Of a stretch of DNA of 64,000 nt, positions 52,057 to 64,000 are shown in pieces. The DNA comes from Hydractinia symbiolongicarpus (Eukaryota > Cnidaria > Hydrozoa > Anthoathecata > Hydractiniidae), in assembly GCF_029227915.1 (NCBI RefSeq), contig NC_079887.1, positions 17,173,650-17,237,649 of the forward strand. The letters run 5' to 3'. The position numbers were made by a program, and so were the translations under genes. The notes beneath the pieces are model-generated. The model was not told the origin of the DNA and ran no database searches. It worked only from the letters and a program-made list of their open reading frames with translations. Numbering within the stretch: position 1 is the first letter of the stretch; each line of letters begins with the position of its first letter.

Positions 52057-54240
52057 TAAGATTGATAATTGAAAACTGGGATTCTATGAGAAAAAAAGGA
52101 AATAAATTAGGTGTCGTAAACTGTAGCAAGCGTAATTTGGTGTCGGAGTTCAATATTATTTCAGATATTTGAATTTTAATATACATATTAGTAATTTAAA
52201 CAATAACTTTATAACTTTGTTGTCATTTCATTGGTTTCCATACTTTGTTTTGCTAAAAAATAAACTGCCTACCACATTTTTTTCAGCAAATAATTTCTAC
52301 CTCACTAATTATTCGTGGAAGAAAATGTGGTCATCTGCAAAAATTTCTTCCACGATAAATTTGTATCCTTAGGGTGTTCTCTATATATAGAGTTTAGCTT
52401 AAAAAATAGCATTTTTGAAAAAAGTAAAATAAATAAAAAACTGGGACTTTGTGAAGAACAATAAATCGTTTTACATACATCTTTCACATTTCTTTGAATA
52501 GCTTATATAGGTGTTTAAAAATGCTTTTTAGTAATGTATGAATAAAAAAACCTCCATTTACTATTGCCAAAAATATCACGATTTATAAAACCAAGTTCAA
52601 AAGGTATACCTTAAGGTATACTTTAGTTGTTTCAGGATTGGTAAAAATGTTTTATACACATTTTATTCACATTCTCATACAATATTAACAAAAAGCTGAA
52701 CATAACGCCTATTCAGTACTTTAACAGGCAACAATTTTTCTTCCTAAATATATATTGTCTTTGGAGCTCATTAATCAACCTGATATATACAGAGCTTCAG
52801 CTACAAAAAATTACAAATCCTAATCCATAACAATTCTCTGCAATTATTGATGGTGTACAAAGCAGGTATAGGCAAATTAAATTTTAGGTCAGCAGATTTT
52901 TACTGATTTAACGTGAGAAAAATGAATTAGAAAGACTGAGGTAGCTGCTTCTGGGACATATATTTTAATAATATAATACAACAGTCAGGGAAAACTTTCA
53001 AATATGCCATTACTATAAGATGTTAAGTATCAATTAAGCATCTGGTACATCCTATAAGCAGCAAATCACTTATATATTTAAAACATTAAAAACAAAATAC
53101 TTCAAAATTCACGCACTAAGTCTCGTCTTTCTTTTGGTGTGCAGAAGTAAGTATGCGTGCCCACCTCCAATTATTTTAAAGCAATAAAAAAATTTGATGT
53201 AGGGAACACATGCTTAAATAGGTGGCAATATCCATCTTGCTTTCATTTAACCAAAACCACATATACAGGCAATGGTGACAAACTCAGTGTGGTATTAAAA
53301 TTTTCAACAAAAGCCTAAAGTACTTGTGACTTATATATATAAGAACCTTAAAATTATGGCGTCGACAATTTATATTAAATTTTTGCCGTTGTTGTGACGT
53401 TATATAACGGCACTACAACAGCAAAAAAAACAAAAAGTCGAACAGCAATGTTTTAAATCTGTGGTAACCTTATATGTTACTTCTTCTGATAGTCACGACT
53501 TCCATTTCAAAAATATCTCGTTTTCGCAAGAAACAACTTTGAATCAATTATTCCGATACCTTGGCTGAAAGCATGCTATCTTATTAACCGTTTGTTAAAT
53601 AAACATGGTTTTGCGTACAATGCTAAATTTTAAGATACTCCTTCTATTTAAAAAACAAACCAGTCCCTAGGGAACAAAAGCAATATATTAGCATTCAAAG
53701 TTTAACCCAGCATATTTACACTGTAATTTCCTTAAGCTGTACTGGGTTTAATTTAAGGGTATATATACTATTTATACTGCAACAGTATATTTAAAAGTTT
53801 TCCCTGACTGTACAAGGCAAGATCAAACTGCTGCTATTTTTTATTGTGTAAAAAATATGGAGCAACTTTGAAATTAGTACAGAAAAATCTTATTTATATA
53901 TCATATAAAAGCTGCAACTCAGATAGACAAATACACAATATAATCATGTGCACTCTAAAAAATAAAATTTCTATATGCACTTGCTTTTGAAGCTAGCTGG
54001 CAAAATGCCTGGAAAATTAACATAAACTTGAAGATGGATAAATAAGAAATTCTTTTCCTTGTATTATAAGTGCATAGTACCTCAAGAGTAACTGACATGA
54101 CTTAAATAAAATACTTAGCTTGCCAGCTAGCTTGTAGTTAGTTATAGCTATATGTTAAAGGGAAAAAATTCATCTTGAAGTTAATTTTCAGCAGAAAAAA
54201 AGAAGCGTAAAAAAGGCTGCCTAGAGAACCAGTTGGAAAG
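52057..54240. other. No gene recognised
   Basis: AT-rich sequence upstream of the SET-recombinase gene; the promoter should lie here, but I see no decisive signal. Confidence 0.4.
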
Positions 54241-54289
54241 TAAAAATATCATACCTTGAGTTCCTCAATCTTTTAGCCAATCTTTTAGT

Positions 54290-54450
54290 TTTCCGACTGT
54301 CAGAGATGAAAGTGAAGTCGCGAACATGTACTGCAATATGGGGTTCGATTCCTCGTAATTCGAACGGTCCCCACAAGGCAAGTGTGTAAATTTACACATC
54401 AATCCCAACCATGCTACCTATGGTCCCCACAAGACCGTGTGTTAAATTTC
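54290..54450. repeat. Box B-like word and inverted GGTCCCCACAAG units
   Basis: GGGGTTCGATTCCTCG (about 54340) resembles a pol III box B without a matching box A or acceptor stem. Two GGTCCCCACAAG units follow, the reverse complement of the 55.4-kb array motif. Confidence 0.45.
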
Positions 54451-54834
54451 ACAATGGTCACAATCGAAGTTGTGCAAATAACACGGGATATGTGCATATG
54501 TTTTCATGACTTTTAAAGGCTCTGCTTTTTTTCTTCGTTTTTCTTGAACTTCGCCATACTTGTTGTCATTTTGAAAATTTGTTTACCGCAAAAGTGCTGA
54601 CTAAGCGCAATCTGCTGCTTTCGTACTTTACAGAACGTTCGGTTTACGACAGACCCAATCCAAATCCCTGGCCCTTTCTTATTTAATTTTTTGACTTGAG
54701 ATAATATGCCCTAAAGGACCACTAAATATTACTCGTATTAATTTCCGCTATAAATCATTAAAATTGTGAATGGAGCATATTTCTGTGCGTTATTAATTTT
54801 AGAAATTTTTATCTTATTTTATTATCTTAAAGGG

Positions 54835-55260
54835 GACAAGTTTTGGCGTAAAAAAAACTTGGCGGTATTGGCAGATTTAACAAAAAATTCTCTAAATTAA
54901 ATTCCTCCAAAATTAAACTTTATTACAGTCTGTCAAATTAAATTCCTGCCGAAATGATATTTTTTTCGCTATCCGTCGATTTCTTCGTGTTTCTGCAAGA
55001 AATTCTCGTCCCCAAAGCTCTTGCATGAGAAGATTATAATTGACGACGGTATTGGCGACGACGAGCGACTTTCTTTTTTATCTAAGTTATTAATGTAAAA
55101 AGCTAATGTAGTCGATTGATTTATAAAGAAACAAATAAGAATACATACGTTTAATTTTTTTTCGTCACCCGTTCAATTAAATTCCTTCAAAATTATTTTT
55201 TTTTTTTGCTATCCGCCAAATTAAATTTCGCTAATTCCGCCAAATTTTTCTTCGACCAAA
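54835..55260. repeat. Degenerate AAATTAAATTCC/CCGCCAAATT word cluster
   Basis: Repeated CAAATTAAATTCCT, CGCCAAATTAAATTTCGC and TTCCGCCAAA words in AT-rich DNA. Same general type as the 38.1-kb cluster. Confidence 0.5.
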
Positions 55261-55419
55261 TTTTCTTTCCGCCAAAAATTGCTTCCTTGAGAATAAAACG
55301 GAGAAAATATGATTTCTAGAAATTTGTAGCACTACTCAGCGTTATCCCATAGTGACAACCAAACTCTACTGCCTATTGTTATATATCTAACAAAAACATT
55401 TAACATGCACGCTTAGGGC

Positions 55420-56330
55420 CCATTTATGAAAACATCACCTTTAACATACACGCCTTCTAAGGAACATTAATGAAAATCTTACTTTTAACACACAATCTTA
55501 AGGCCCATTCATAATAACGACACACACGCCTGGTGGGGACAATTTATGAAAACGTTATTTTTGACACAAAGGCCTTTTGGGGACCATTTATGAAAATCTT
55601 ACTTTTTACACACAAGCTTTGTGGGGACCATTTATGAGAATGTTATCTTTGTAAAGGTCGCATTTGAATCACACACGCCATCTCGGGACCATTTTAAAAA
55701 TGTCACATTTCATACATGCGCCTTGTGGGGACCATTTTGAAAATGTCACATTTGACACACGCACCTTGTGGGGACCATTGTGGAAACGTCACATTTGATA
55801 CACACGCGTTGTGGAGACCATTTTGAATATGTCACATTTCGCACACACGCCTTCTGGGGATCATTTTGAAAATGTTACATTTGATACACACACTTTGTGG
55901 GGACCAATTTGAATATGTCACATTTGATACACACACCTTGTGGGAACCATTTTGAAAATGTCACATTTGATACACACGCCTTGTGGGGACCATTTTGAAT
56001 ATGTCACATTTCAAACACACGCCTTCCGGGAACCATCTATTAAATGGTCACCATTGATACACACGCCTTGTGGGGACCATTGTGAAAATGTCACATTTGA
56101 CACACACGCCTTGTGGGGACCATTTTTAATATGTCACATTTCAAACACACGCCTTCTGGGGATCATTTTGAAAATGTCACATTTGATACATAAGCCTTGT
56201 GGGGATCATTTTGAATATGTCACATTTCAAACACACGCCTTCTGGGAACCATCTATTAAATGGTCACCATTGATACACACGGCTAGTGGGGACCATTGTG
56301 AAAATGTCACATTTAGTATTCTACTACGTG
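55420..56330. repeat. Minisatellite of CACACGCCTTGTGGGGACCA units, about 48 bp
   Basis: About 18 imperfect units alternate between ...TTTTGAAAATGTCACATTTG and ...TTTTGAATATGTCACATTTC. A higher-order pattern includes GAACCATCTATTAAATGGTC twice (56032 and 56245). Outer units are the most degraded. The open frame at 55940-56455 is only a reading of the repeat. Confidence 0.9.
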
Positions 56331-56455
56331 ATAGCTTAGTAGTGATAGCTTTGACTGGCTGGAGAGACGGATATACGGTAAAAATATACCTTAGGTTGAT
56401 TAACAAATTTTCGCGAAGGGTTTTTGATAAGAGAATCCTGGGATTACGCCTATAG

Positions 56456-57064
56456 TTGTCAGGTAAAAAAGATACACATTTTGTGATATTTTTTAACCAT
56501 TATAGATTTTACTTTTGCGAATCTAACAGTATTTTTACAGTATTTTTATTGAAATAAGGTACTTTTTCAGGGCTGTAGCTGACACCTAAATCTTCATTTA
56601 TTTTTGGGAGAGGACATGGAAAAATTTGAGATTTTAAACTTGATGTTGGGTAAAAACGCTTCCTCTCTGCACAGGTTTCTTTATATGAACTGACGAAAAT
56701 ATTGCTACCGCCTTCCTTTTCAAATACTGATAGAATATTTTAAAATTATAAAATTCAATTTTTAGATTATTATGGTAATATCAAATCAACAACAAAAAAT
56801 TAACTCAACGCATTTTTCACAGAATCAATTACAAAGTTGTAAAATCCTACTGAAGAAGTAAAAAAAATAAGAGCAGTTCAGCCAGAAGCCAAATCTTCTG
56901 GCTTTTAAAGAAAATTGTACTTAACAGCTGAATTAATATAGAATATTTAAGCTACAGATTTTACATATAGTATATTTGTTTTAAAAAATGTTAAAATTTT
57001 TACTCGATTTTTTTAAAATTAATCTGGGAACTTCTGGAAGCCTGAAATAAAACTTAATATATAT
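56456..57064. other. No gene recognised
   Basis: AT-rich sequence between the minisatellite and the next foldback repeat copy. Confidence 0.4.
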
Positions 57065-57069
57065 ATAAT

Positions 57070-57165
57070 AGTCGTTAACCCGTGGAATAATCCACGGGTT
57101 CGCCCGTCGCAGCTACCATTTTGCGTGACAGACAGACGGACGGACAGACATCATAATATAGATAA
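57070..57165 (+). repeat. Foldback repeat copy
   Basis: GTTAACCCGTGGAATAATCC and ACGGGTTCGCCCGTC, then CAGCTACCATTTTGCGTGAC and a run of CAGACGGACGGACAGAC. It is the clearest copy of the short form of this family. Confidence 0.78.
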
Positions 57166-60100
57166 TATATAAAATTGAAGATTCCAATTTTTTTGTATAA
57201 AAACAACTTCCTGCAATTCTCTCTTAAGCAATTGTTTTTGCTTGGGGTCGTTTGTGATAGTTTATAAACATAATTATAAAAGTTGAATTAGCAACAAAAA
57301 AACCCAATTTTTCATTTGGTTTTTCCAAGTAGTTTGACTACTAGAAAGTGTAGTAACCCGAGTGGACACGAGCCTCCAGACTGTTTTTTTTCTTGGGTCT
57401 ATGAAGTTTATACTTTCCCATTGAAAAAGTATGCAGAATTATTAAGTTTTTGAACTATATATTGATTTTACTTCTAAGCTTACAAGACTTTATATGATAA
57501 TAAACCAGGATAAAGGTAAAATAAAACCAGGAGACACTCCTATATATATGTGGAATTTAATTTTAGACGCTAAGTCCTTAGAGGCAACATAACTAATTTC
57601 TGCATAACTAATTTTTTTGAGCCTTTTTTAGCCTGATGTTCGCTTCAAAATAAAGCTTTATTTTTTTTTATTTATGAATTTTTTGTGTTTATAAGAAAAA
57701 CACAAGAGCTCTTTGCTTTGAGATAAACCTCTGGCCCTATCTGGTCACGTGATGCTTCTCATTGGTCTACTTGATTTAACATAAACAAATGGCAGCTTAT
57801 CTTATATTTTTAAGCATAAAATTGGCGATTTAAATCTAGCAAGAATATAACTTGGCTATACTAGGCAGCGTTAAAGCACACTTGGACGACCACCCTTGTG
57901 TAAAATGTTTAATCATATGGTCATATCATGCGTTATCTCGAATATTGTCTCGAACAAATTTAAATCAAAAATAGGAAAGGAAAAAAGGTCAGGCGGCTAT
58001 AAGAATTGCAATGAAAGACAACAAAAGATTATGTCTTTAAGAAAATGTACGCCCAGAATTTATTTAGAAAATTAAAACAAATTTAAGTATTCCAAAATAC
58101 CTTCTTCCTAGGCCATTTTGCCCTTTAAGCGCCCAAAGGACCCTGGGTATGCCAAATTAGCATTACTACGTAGTGAGCTTTAAAACACTATTGTAAGAAG
58201 AGCAACTTAATTTCAAATTTCTTTTCCTACTTTACACTCGCTAGCAAATTTCCAAGTAATAGAAATATATGCCTTTATAAAAAAATTGTTTTGATTAAAT
58301 TCATCAATTAAATTTCTTTCTATAGCAACTTGAAGACGGTGTGACCCGTGATGATGTATAACCGCTACAAAATCACTAACATACTCGTTCATACAAAAAC
58401 GTTAAAAAGTACTGAACAGTGTGGATAATGTACTGTGAAATACAAAGCCCGAGATCAAAAGTACAGACCGAGCTTGCGAGATTTGTACTCTTAACTAAAG
58501 GCATTTTATTTTACAGTGCAACATCAAAACCGCTCAGATATTTTGAAATAATTCATGCGATTTTTGGCCAACCAGAGCGCGCGAACTGTACAATCCGTCG
58601 TTTTTTATTTAGCAAATGATATAAGAAAAAAGAATGGCCCTGTCAACGAGATTGGGTGTAAAGGAAGGTCCTGGAAACTAGGTTCTAAAAACTTCAGATA
58701 TTAAATGAAACCTATGTAATAAAACTTGCAAATAGTCATGGGATTAACTCTTCGCGGGACCTTTTCTGAAGAAAGAAAACTTGCCCGGTCATCATGTTAA
58801 GGAAGGGATAAACTCTGGACACGAAACACAAACAATAGGATGACGAGCTCTTAGACAACATTATATCAAATTGCTGAGAAAACCTTCATGAAAATTACAT
58901 ACAAAATGTAATAAAAACGTCTCGTCTACGTAATTCCGCATCTGTGTTACTTAGAAAACTCCACAACCCTATCGACTGCTGCATATGTCATATCATTAAA
59001 ACACGCTCTTCATACATTGCAGTATCCTTGTCAATTTCCACTATGGCAATTCGATTTCAATTATATCAATAGTCTTTCCTTTATTAACTGTTTTTGCAGA
59101 TTTCGCTTTCTTTAGAATCATAGGCTACTTGTTTCCTTTTGAGACCAGTATAGTCCGATCAGTGGATTCTAGGAGAAAAAATGATATATCAGATATGACA
59201 GATAAAAGATGTGGGTTAAAATTGGTGTACAATTTTAAGTGATTCTAAAAATAGTTTAAAACATTTTTAGCTTGGGTTGTATAGACAACAAAAGACAAGC
59301 TATTTTTATTACAGGACATAAGCAATTTTGTTCATTTGGGTATGTACAATTTAATTACTGGTCTATTAGTGAAGATAATAATTTAAATGTATTCTGCTTT
59401 TCCATGTGTTTTATAGAAACACATAGAAGGTATGGCTTAAGAGTTTCAAGATCAACTTACTACTTAATAAACCGTGCCTCGACTGTTCCATGTCACATAC
59501 CAATTAAAAACAAAGAATTACTGATTTTCCTTGGCAATGAGTCTCTTTGTCCCATACGCTAGACAAAAATTTATTATTATTAATTCTGAAAATAGTGCAA
59601 CAACTAAGATACATCAACAGAGCAGAACACTTGTAACAGTCGGGAAAATAATCGGGAGACTATTGCGGAAGAATGTGTTGGGGTTCAGCTTCACTGCAAA
59701 TATAAAATTAATTAATTGATGAAAAAAATATTTTTTTTTTCATTGTGTATTTTAAAAATATTTACATTTTATTTGATGATGATGAGGTGACAAAACAGCT
59801 AGCTGTAATGATATTTCTTGTCTAATGACAGCTGGTTGTACTATAGTTAGAGGTTGCAACCCTCTAGAGATTTTTCAAAAAAGCAAAATCCCCCTTTTTG
59901 CAAGGATTTCCTAAAAACATTGACCGTAAAAGGCAGAAAAATACAACAGCGACAGAACACAACACTAAACAATAAATATTAAAGCAATTCAAAATGAATT
60001 AAATAGGTACAAATGAGATAAATAAAACTTATCATAACGTGAATATCCTTAAATTGATAAATTTAAAATTATTCTTTAGAGAATGTGTTTAAGAAGCAAA
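57166..60100. other. Gene-poor stretch; one possible exon
   Basis: A frame after acceptor-like CATTTTTAG (59271-59562) encodes about 95 residues (CIDNKRQAIFITGHKQF..., ending NESLCPIR) with six Cys but no recognised domain. GTCACGTGATG plus ATTGGTC near 57745-57765 resemble an E-box and a CCAAT box. Nothing else stands out. Confidence 0.3.
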
Positions 60101-60569
60101 CAACTATCTGCGCGCCAGGACTTGTGACCCTGGCTGTAGCTTTCCACATGTGTTATGGAGCTCCAACACTCAGCCTTACACAGATAATTGTTGCTGTGGA
60201 CCTGCCTAATGACAGTACCAGCCTGTCATAACTGGGGTAATATGCGTGGGCGTAACACCACGAAGACCAGATAAGAAAATCTAACCCCCTTGCAAAGCTT
60301 CTTCTAAAATGACTAAGGGCAGCAGGATTGTCAATCCTGAAAGCAAAGTGAGCAAACTCTGCCTCCCTACTGGACTGGGGTAATAAGTGGGATCGTTAAG
60401 CCCAAAGACAAGATATGATATCAAGCCCCCTTGCTGTGCTTCTATACAAAGAAAGGCGTGAGCAAACTCCGGTTTCACGGTGCACTGACCAACATAAATC
60501 AGCAGGGGTAAATAAAACCGCTAGGGTCATGGATTCCCTCCCCCATTTGTTGTGTGACATACAAATAAG
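60100..60569 (-). other. 3' untranslated part of the RLE-type LINE
   Basis: Two related segments of about 120 bp each contain CTGGGGTAATA, AAGCCC and CCCCCTTGC, and CCCTCCCCCATTTG adjoins the stop codon. The sequence is less AT-rich than its surroundings and has no coding frame in register with the LINE. Confidence 0.5.
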
Positions 60570-61907
60570 TTAACTTCTGGAAAAGAAAAGTATGTATGAC
60601 GAAGAATTATTCAAGTGGAATGTGTCTACTTGAGAAATACAGCGATCGTTGCATTTGAACCAGGTGTTTTGTTGGTCCTTAATGAAGGCCCAGTAATGAC
60701 CTGCTTTTAATGTACCTGAGTGGTTAATGGTAGCAACCAAGTTATACTTGTTGTTGAAAGACACATCGTCAGTTGGGTGAGATGCTACCTTTAAGACATG
60801 ATGTTTTTTAGGCAAGCAATTGACTAACTTGTTGTCTTTAAAAGAAGACCCATTTACTGATGTGTATCTTAACAATTGTACAACAAGGAAGTCGCCGCAA
60901 TTAGAAATCTGAGTTTCAATTGTGGCCTCTTGATGCGATGAACACTGGGGGCAGAACCACTTGTTGTCACCTAGAAGTTCTTGAGGTTGTAAAAATTTGT
61001 TAAAAGAGTCTGCTATTGACTTACACGTTGGTAAAATTAAAATTGAATCCTTTTGTTCCCTGGAAGTGGAGAAACAACAGGAGTTGCATGACGTTGTTGT
61101 GGTCACAGTTACTGACAGTAGATTGTCAACCAAAGGGGAAGATCCAATAATTTCAACAAAAACAACTTGAAGGATCTCGGGCACATCTTGTTGGTGATTG
61201 TGATAAAACGCGTTATTGCTAAGAGCATGCATTCTGTTTTGCAGTGCTCGTAAGAAATTGGAAGGATCAATTGGTGAACGAGAACGATTCAGTAGTGACA
61301 TATTTAGGACTATAGACTTTACTAGAGGAGATGACAAAGAGGACTCTGATGGTAATTGAGACCAAAGTCTTGGAAGAACCGTTAATGCTTGCAAAATGGA
61401 GTTTGCGTAGTATGTGTTCCCCTTGTTTATCAAACCAGCGTGAACGATGCTCACCTTTTGGTTAAGTTCCTGGCTAAGGTTATGGTGTTCCGTGGGTTTT
61501 GGCATGTCAGAGATGGCTGAAGATGGACTTTTAATGGATTTGGTAACAGACGAGGATTTTTCATGAGGTATACTATCCTTTGGTCGTGGCAATGTTGGCG
61601 GACTGCAGTGCGTAAGATCTTGTGACCAATGTGGTGAGTCTCGTGCAATCCAAATGCAAAAGGATGCTTTCATGCTTATATCGCCAAGCTTGCGGGCGGT
61701 TAAAAACGCAGATTTGCTAGTGAAACCGAGGCTTTTTAGACAGCAAGTTAGAGACCTTGAAGAGTAGCCCCTAGCACCCACTTCTACTGCAAAAAGATGC
61801 GGAAACCACCCGTTGCTACGTATTACCTCGACCAAGGGGAAAGTATTTGGAAAGCTTGGTGGAATGCCAGGATCCCATGTTTTCTTCACAAGGACAAGTA
61901 AGTTCAA
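60570..61907 (-). pseudogene. LINE C-terminus fused to a ubiquitin-protease (USP)-like domain
   Basis: One open frame of 445 codons. The first 100 residues finish a restriction-like endonuclease module (PLVEVIRSNGW, AVEVGARGYSSRS, KASFCIWIAR). After a Ser/Pro linker a USP fold follows: GLINKGNTYYANSILQAL (Cys box), a zinc ribbon (CNSC ... CPQC), LVVQLLRYTSV, then KAGHYWAFIKDQQNTWFKCN (His box) and SSSYILFF. In active USPs the Cys box reads GNTCY; here TAC (Tyr) replaces TGC (Cys), a one-base change, while the box His is kept. The USP part is otherwise uninterrupted. A mis-joined host USP copy cannot be excluded, but the continuous frame argues for a real fusion. Confidence 0.8.
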
Positions 61908-62361
61908 TAATGATGATGCGCTTAGAACAATTTGAGTATATTACAATGTCTGGCCTGAGGGATGTGATTGCAATAGGGCCAGGAAACACAAATCCTTCAT
62001 TCAGATCTGCTAACATCACCCAGTCACTAGCATGGTGGAATAGACCAGTTGGTTTTGATCTTTTAGCGGATGAATAGCTACCTGCTTTTACAAATGACAC
62101 TTTAAGGTGCTTTTTCGTTTCCGGGACAACTTCAGATAAAAAACGCTCTAGACTTAACAGGAGCCCGCGAAGCACAGCATCGTGTCGGAAAGTGAACCTT
62201 CCTTGTGATAGAGCAACCTTGCAAGCGCCTAAAACATGCGCTGTTGTACATACTTGTTTGGAACATAAGGCACAAGCAGATTCAATACAAACGTTCCAGC
62301 GCTTTAAATTGCTAATTGAGGGAAGAACATCGTAAGTAGAAGCAAGACAGAAGGAAAGCAT
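61830..62361 (-). pseudogene. LINE zinc finger and restriction-like endonuclease (RLE)
   Basis: The frame starts at 62361 and reads LKRWNVCIESACALCSKQ (zinc finger C-x2-C-x8-H-x4-C, ending THVLGAC-like), GRFTFRHDAVLRGLL, then RPDIVIYSN and IIIIELTCPCEENM. The R-PD-x(13)-E spacing is the RLE active site of R2/NeSL/Utopia-type LINEs. The frame shifts near 61840 into the USP-bearing frame. The reverse transcriptase that should precede the finger is absent: the copy is 5'-truncated at about 62370. Confidence 0.85.
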
Positions 62362-63870
62362 ACTTAATTCGTATTTTGATTAGTTTCACTAATTTCTTAA
62401 GTATGGTTATAAGATCAATATTCTCAGAGACCATTTTCCAAAAACCGTAAAAAAAATTTCCGCGAACACTGTGAAAGTTTAATTAGTTGCATAGTCGCTT
62501 ACTTAGTTTGTGCGTATCATGTAATCGGCCACATGTTTTCCCGAAATAGTAGGCATACCGATGCCAGATACCTGATCGATGTCGGATCCCACGGATACAG
62601 GATATCTTTGCCTTGCATGCCCTTGCCTTGGCTTTTCTTTACCTTTATGTTTGACACAAAAATAAAATATTCGACAAAGGCCCTCACCAAGATTTCCTTA
62701 CACCATAGAAATCACTAATATTTTGCGATTTTTTCACGGTAATTCTTCAATATTTTATTGGCTAACGATTGGCCAATCGTAGACTCAAGAACGTAGGACA
62801 ATTTTGCTAGACGCTTATACAACGGAGCTCGTTGAAATTTTTCCCCTTCATTATCCAGTCACAATATGGCTACTTTTAGTGATCCAAAGTGATCAACGAT
62901 ATGCATGACTTTTTTTGAATTTAAGTCTTGTTGTATGAAATCAGGTAATCTTTTTTCAATACCTTTATAGGCGCTATGCGATTATTTAGAGCGAGAAGAC
63001 GCGCTTCATATGTTCCATCCAGAAGATTTTAATGAGCATAGATAACTGCACTATATGGCTCCATTGATCCATCGGAAATTATTACCAATGTTGGATTTCC
63101 AATAGCGTTATTAGGTTTAATGCGCCGTTTGAATTCAATTCATCCAAAAAGGAATCTCCTAAAAAATGAGTCCCATCCTAGTTTTTTGTCTTGTACCCAA
63201 AGTTTGCGTAGCATTATTTTGTCTCGTACCGTTAGGGTGACAATATGTCCAGCAGATCGTAATATGAATTAACGTATGACAGTAAAATCCGTTTTGTAGT
63301 ATGAGGTGGGAAACCTTTAACCATTGTTTTCGGGTAAAACTGAAACATATCTTTTTCAGGATCACATAGCATCCGGAGTACTCAATCTTTTTTCCCGTCT
63401 TCCCGTCTTTTCTTATTGACCTCTGAACAGGTTCCTTTTTGCTTTTTACTCACGCCCGACTTTACTCACTCTTCTATTTTGAATCCACCACTTTCAAAAA
63501 TCGTTTCAATTTAATTCATCATTGTGTCAATAAATAAAAGATATAAACAAATAAACTTTAGCTACAACGTTCTGCTTCTACTCCTTCGTTCTAACTGATC
63601 TCTATTAAGGGTTCTGAAGCTGTGTTGTCACTAATAAGAACAAAATAAGAACAAATCATGTCAAAAAAGGCTCGAAAAAAATAAAGGACATCCTCAAATC
63701 AGATTTTACTGGTTCTTATAAAAAAAGCGTATAGTTTGTCTAAAAAATTATTTTGTCCGACAATATGGGATTTTCCTGTCTTTTTCTCCTCTCAATTCGA
63801 ATCAAAATCAAAATTAAGAAGACAAAATTAAAATATAATTTTTTCTGATTGCAATATTTCCTACGAGAGG
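62362..63870. other. No gene recognised; promoter-like patch
   Basis: ATTGGCTAACGATTGGCCAAT (62757-62777) gives clustered CCAAT boxes on both strands, about 90 bp before an ATG in CACAATATGGCTAC (62874). The frame from that ATG is only eight codons long, so a first exon is possible but unproven. Confidence 0.3.
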
Positions 63871-63879
63871 GAAATGTGT

Positions 63880-63990
63880 GTGTTTGTCCCCACAAAACAG
63901 ATTTTGGAATGTGACATCATACACACGTGGTCCCCACAAGGCATTAAATTTACATTTACATGCCTTGTGAGAACCCCTGTCCTAATGTTG
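63880..63990. repeat. Isolated GTCCCCACAA units
   Basis: TTGTCCCCACAAAACAG, GTGGTCCCCACAAGGC and TGCCTTGTGAGAACCCC are spaced about 50 bp, matching the period of the 55.4-kb array in reverse orientation. Confidence 0.6.
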
Positions 63991-64000
63991 TTTTTTATCA

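Noticed and set aside
54320-54395. tRNA gene suggested by GGTTCGATTCC
   Set aside because: No box A at the right distance and the acceptor ends do not pair.
55940-56455. 171-codon plus-strand open frame
   Set aside because: Most of it reads the 48-bp minisatellite. The unit length is a multiple of three, so a frame stays open by chance.

Overview
The window is AT-rich nuclear DNA from an invertebrate animal, most likely a cnidarian (hydrozoan or scyphozoan-like). The evidence is GT-AG introns, dense transposon relics and long tandem arrays. It includes a Helitron with a cysteine protease, Penelope-like, LINE, hAT and restriction-like-endonuclease LINE pieces. The host-type proteins carry LamG, thrombospondin type 1 and SET domains. 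No bacterial operon structure, CRISPR array or canonical tRNA/rRNA gene was seen. The phylum is an inference, not proven by any single marker.

Layout. 1-1.2 kb: decayed pieces that look like a virus-like (Polinton/adintovirus-type) element. 2.7-6.8 kb: two head-to-head, broken copies of a Helitron-type gene with a Cys/His protease domain, one with DUF6570 and the start of the Helitron N domain. 7.4-11.6 kb: a palindromic repeat cluster and two head-to-head LINE fragments. 11.8-13.1 kb: foldback repeats and a 414-bp MITE with a TA duplication.

14.06-22.74 kb (minus): a complete host gene that I could assemble from ten exons. It has a signal peptide, about 1,000 residues of low-complexity sequence, about 35 glycine-rich five-residue repeats, a LamG-like domain, a TSP1 domain and a short tail (1,949 residues). 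Every internal junction is phase consistent and eight of nine introns are phase 1.

24-35.8 kb: a transposon and satellite zone with a P2X7-type cysteine-rich domain relic, a Penelope-like GIY-YIG endonuclease, a hAT relic, a tetranucleotide microsatellite and four minisatellites.

36.5-51.1 kb (possibly to 52.06 kb, minus): the most striking locus. A phase-consistent gene joins a KMT5A-like SET domain, through a linker made of many 36-121-bp exons, to two C2H2 zinc fingers, a tyrosine-recombinase (Crypton-like) catalytic domain and a short Trp-containing C-terminal domain. Its linker holds nine tandem, nearly identical 42-bp mini-exons, each with its own splice sites and encoding a 14-residue unit.

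52-64 kb: mostly gene-poor. It holds a GTGGGGACCATTT minisatellite (55.4-56.3 kb) and a 5'-truncated LINE on the minus strand whose restriction-like endonuclease domain is followed by a ubiquitin-specific-protease-like domain with the catalytic Cys replaced by Tyr. Exon models come from reading splice signals and frames by eye; no transcript data were available.
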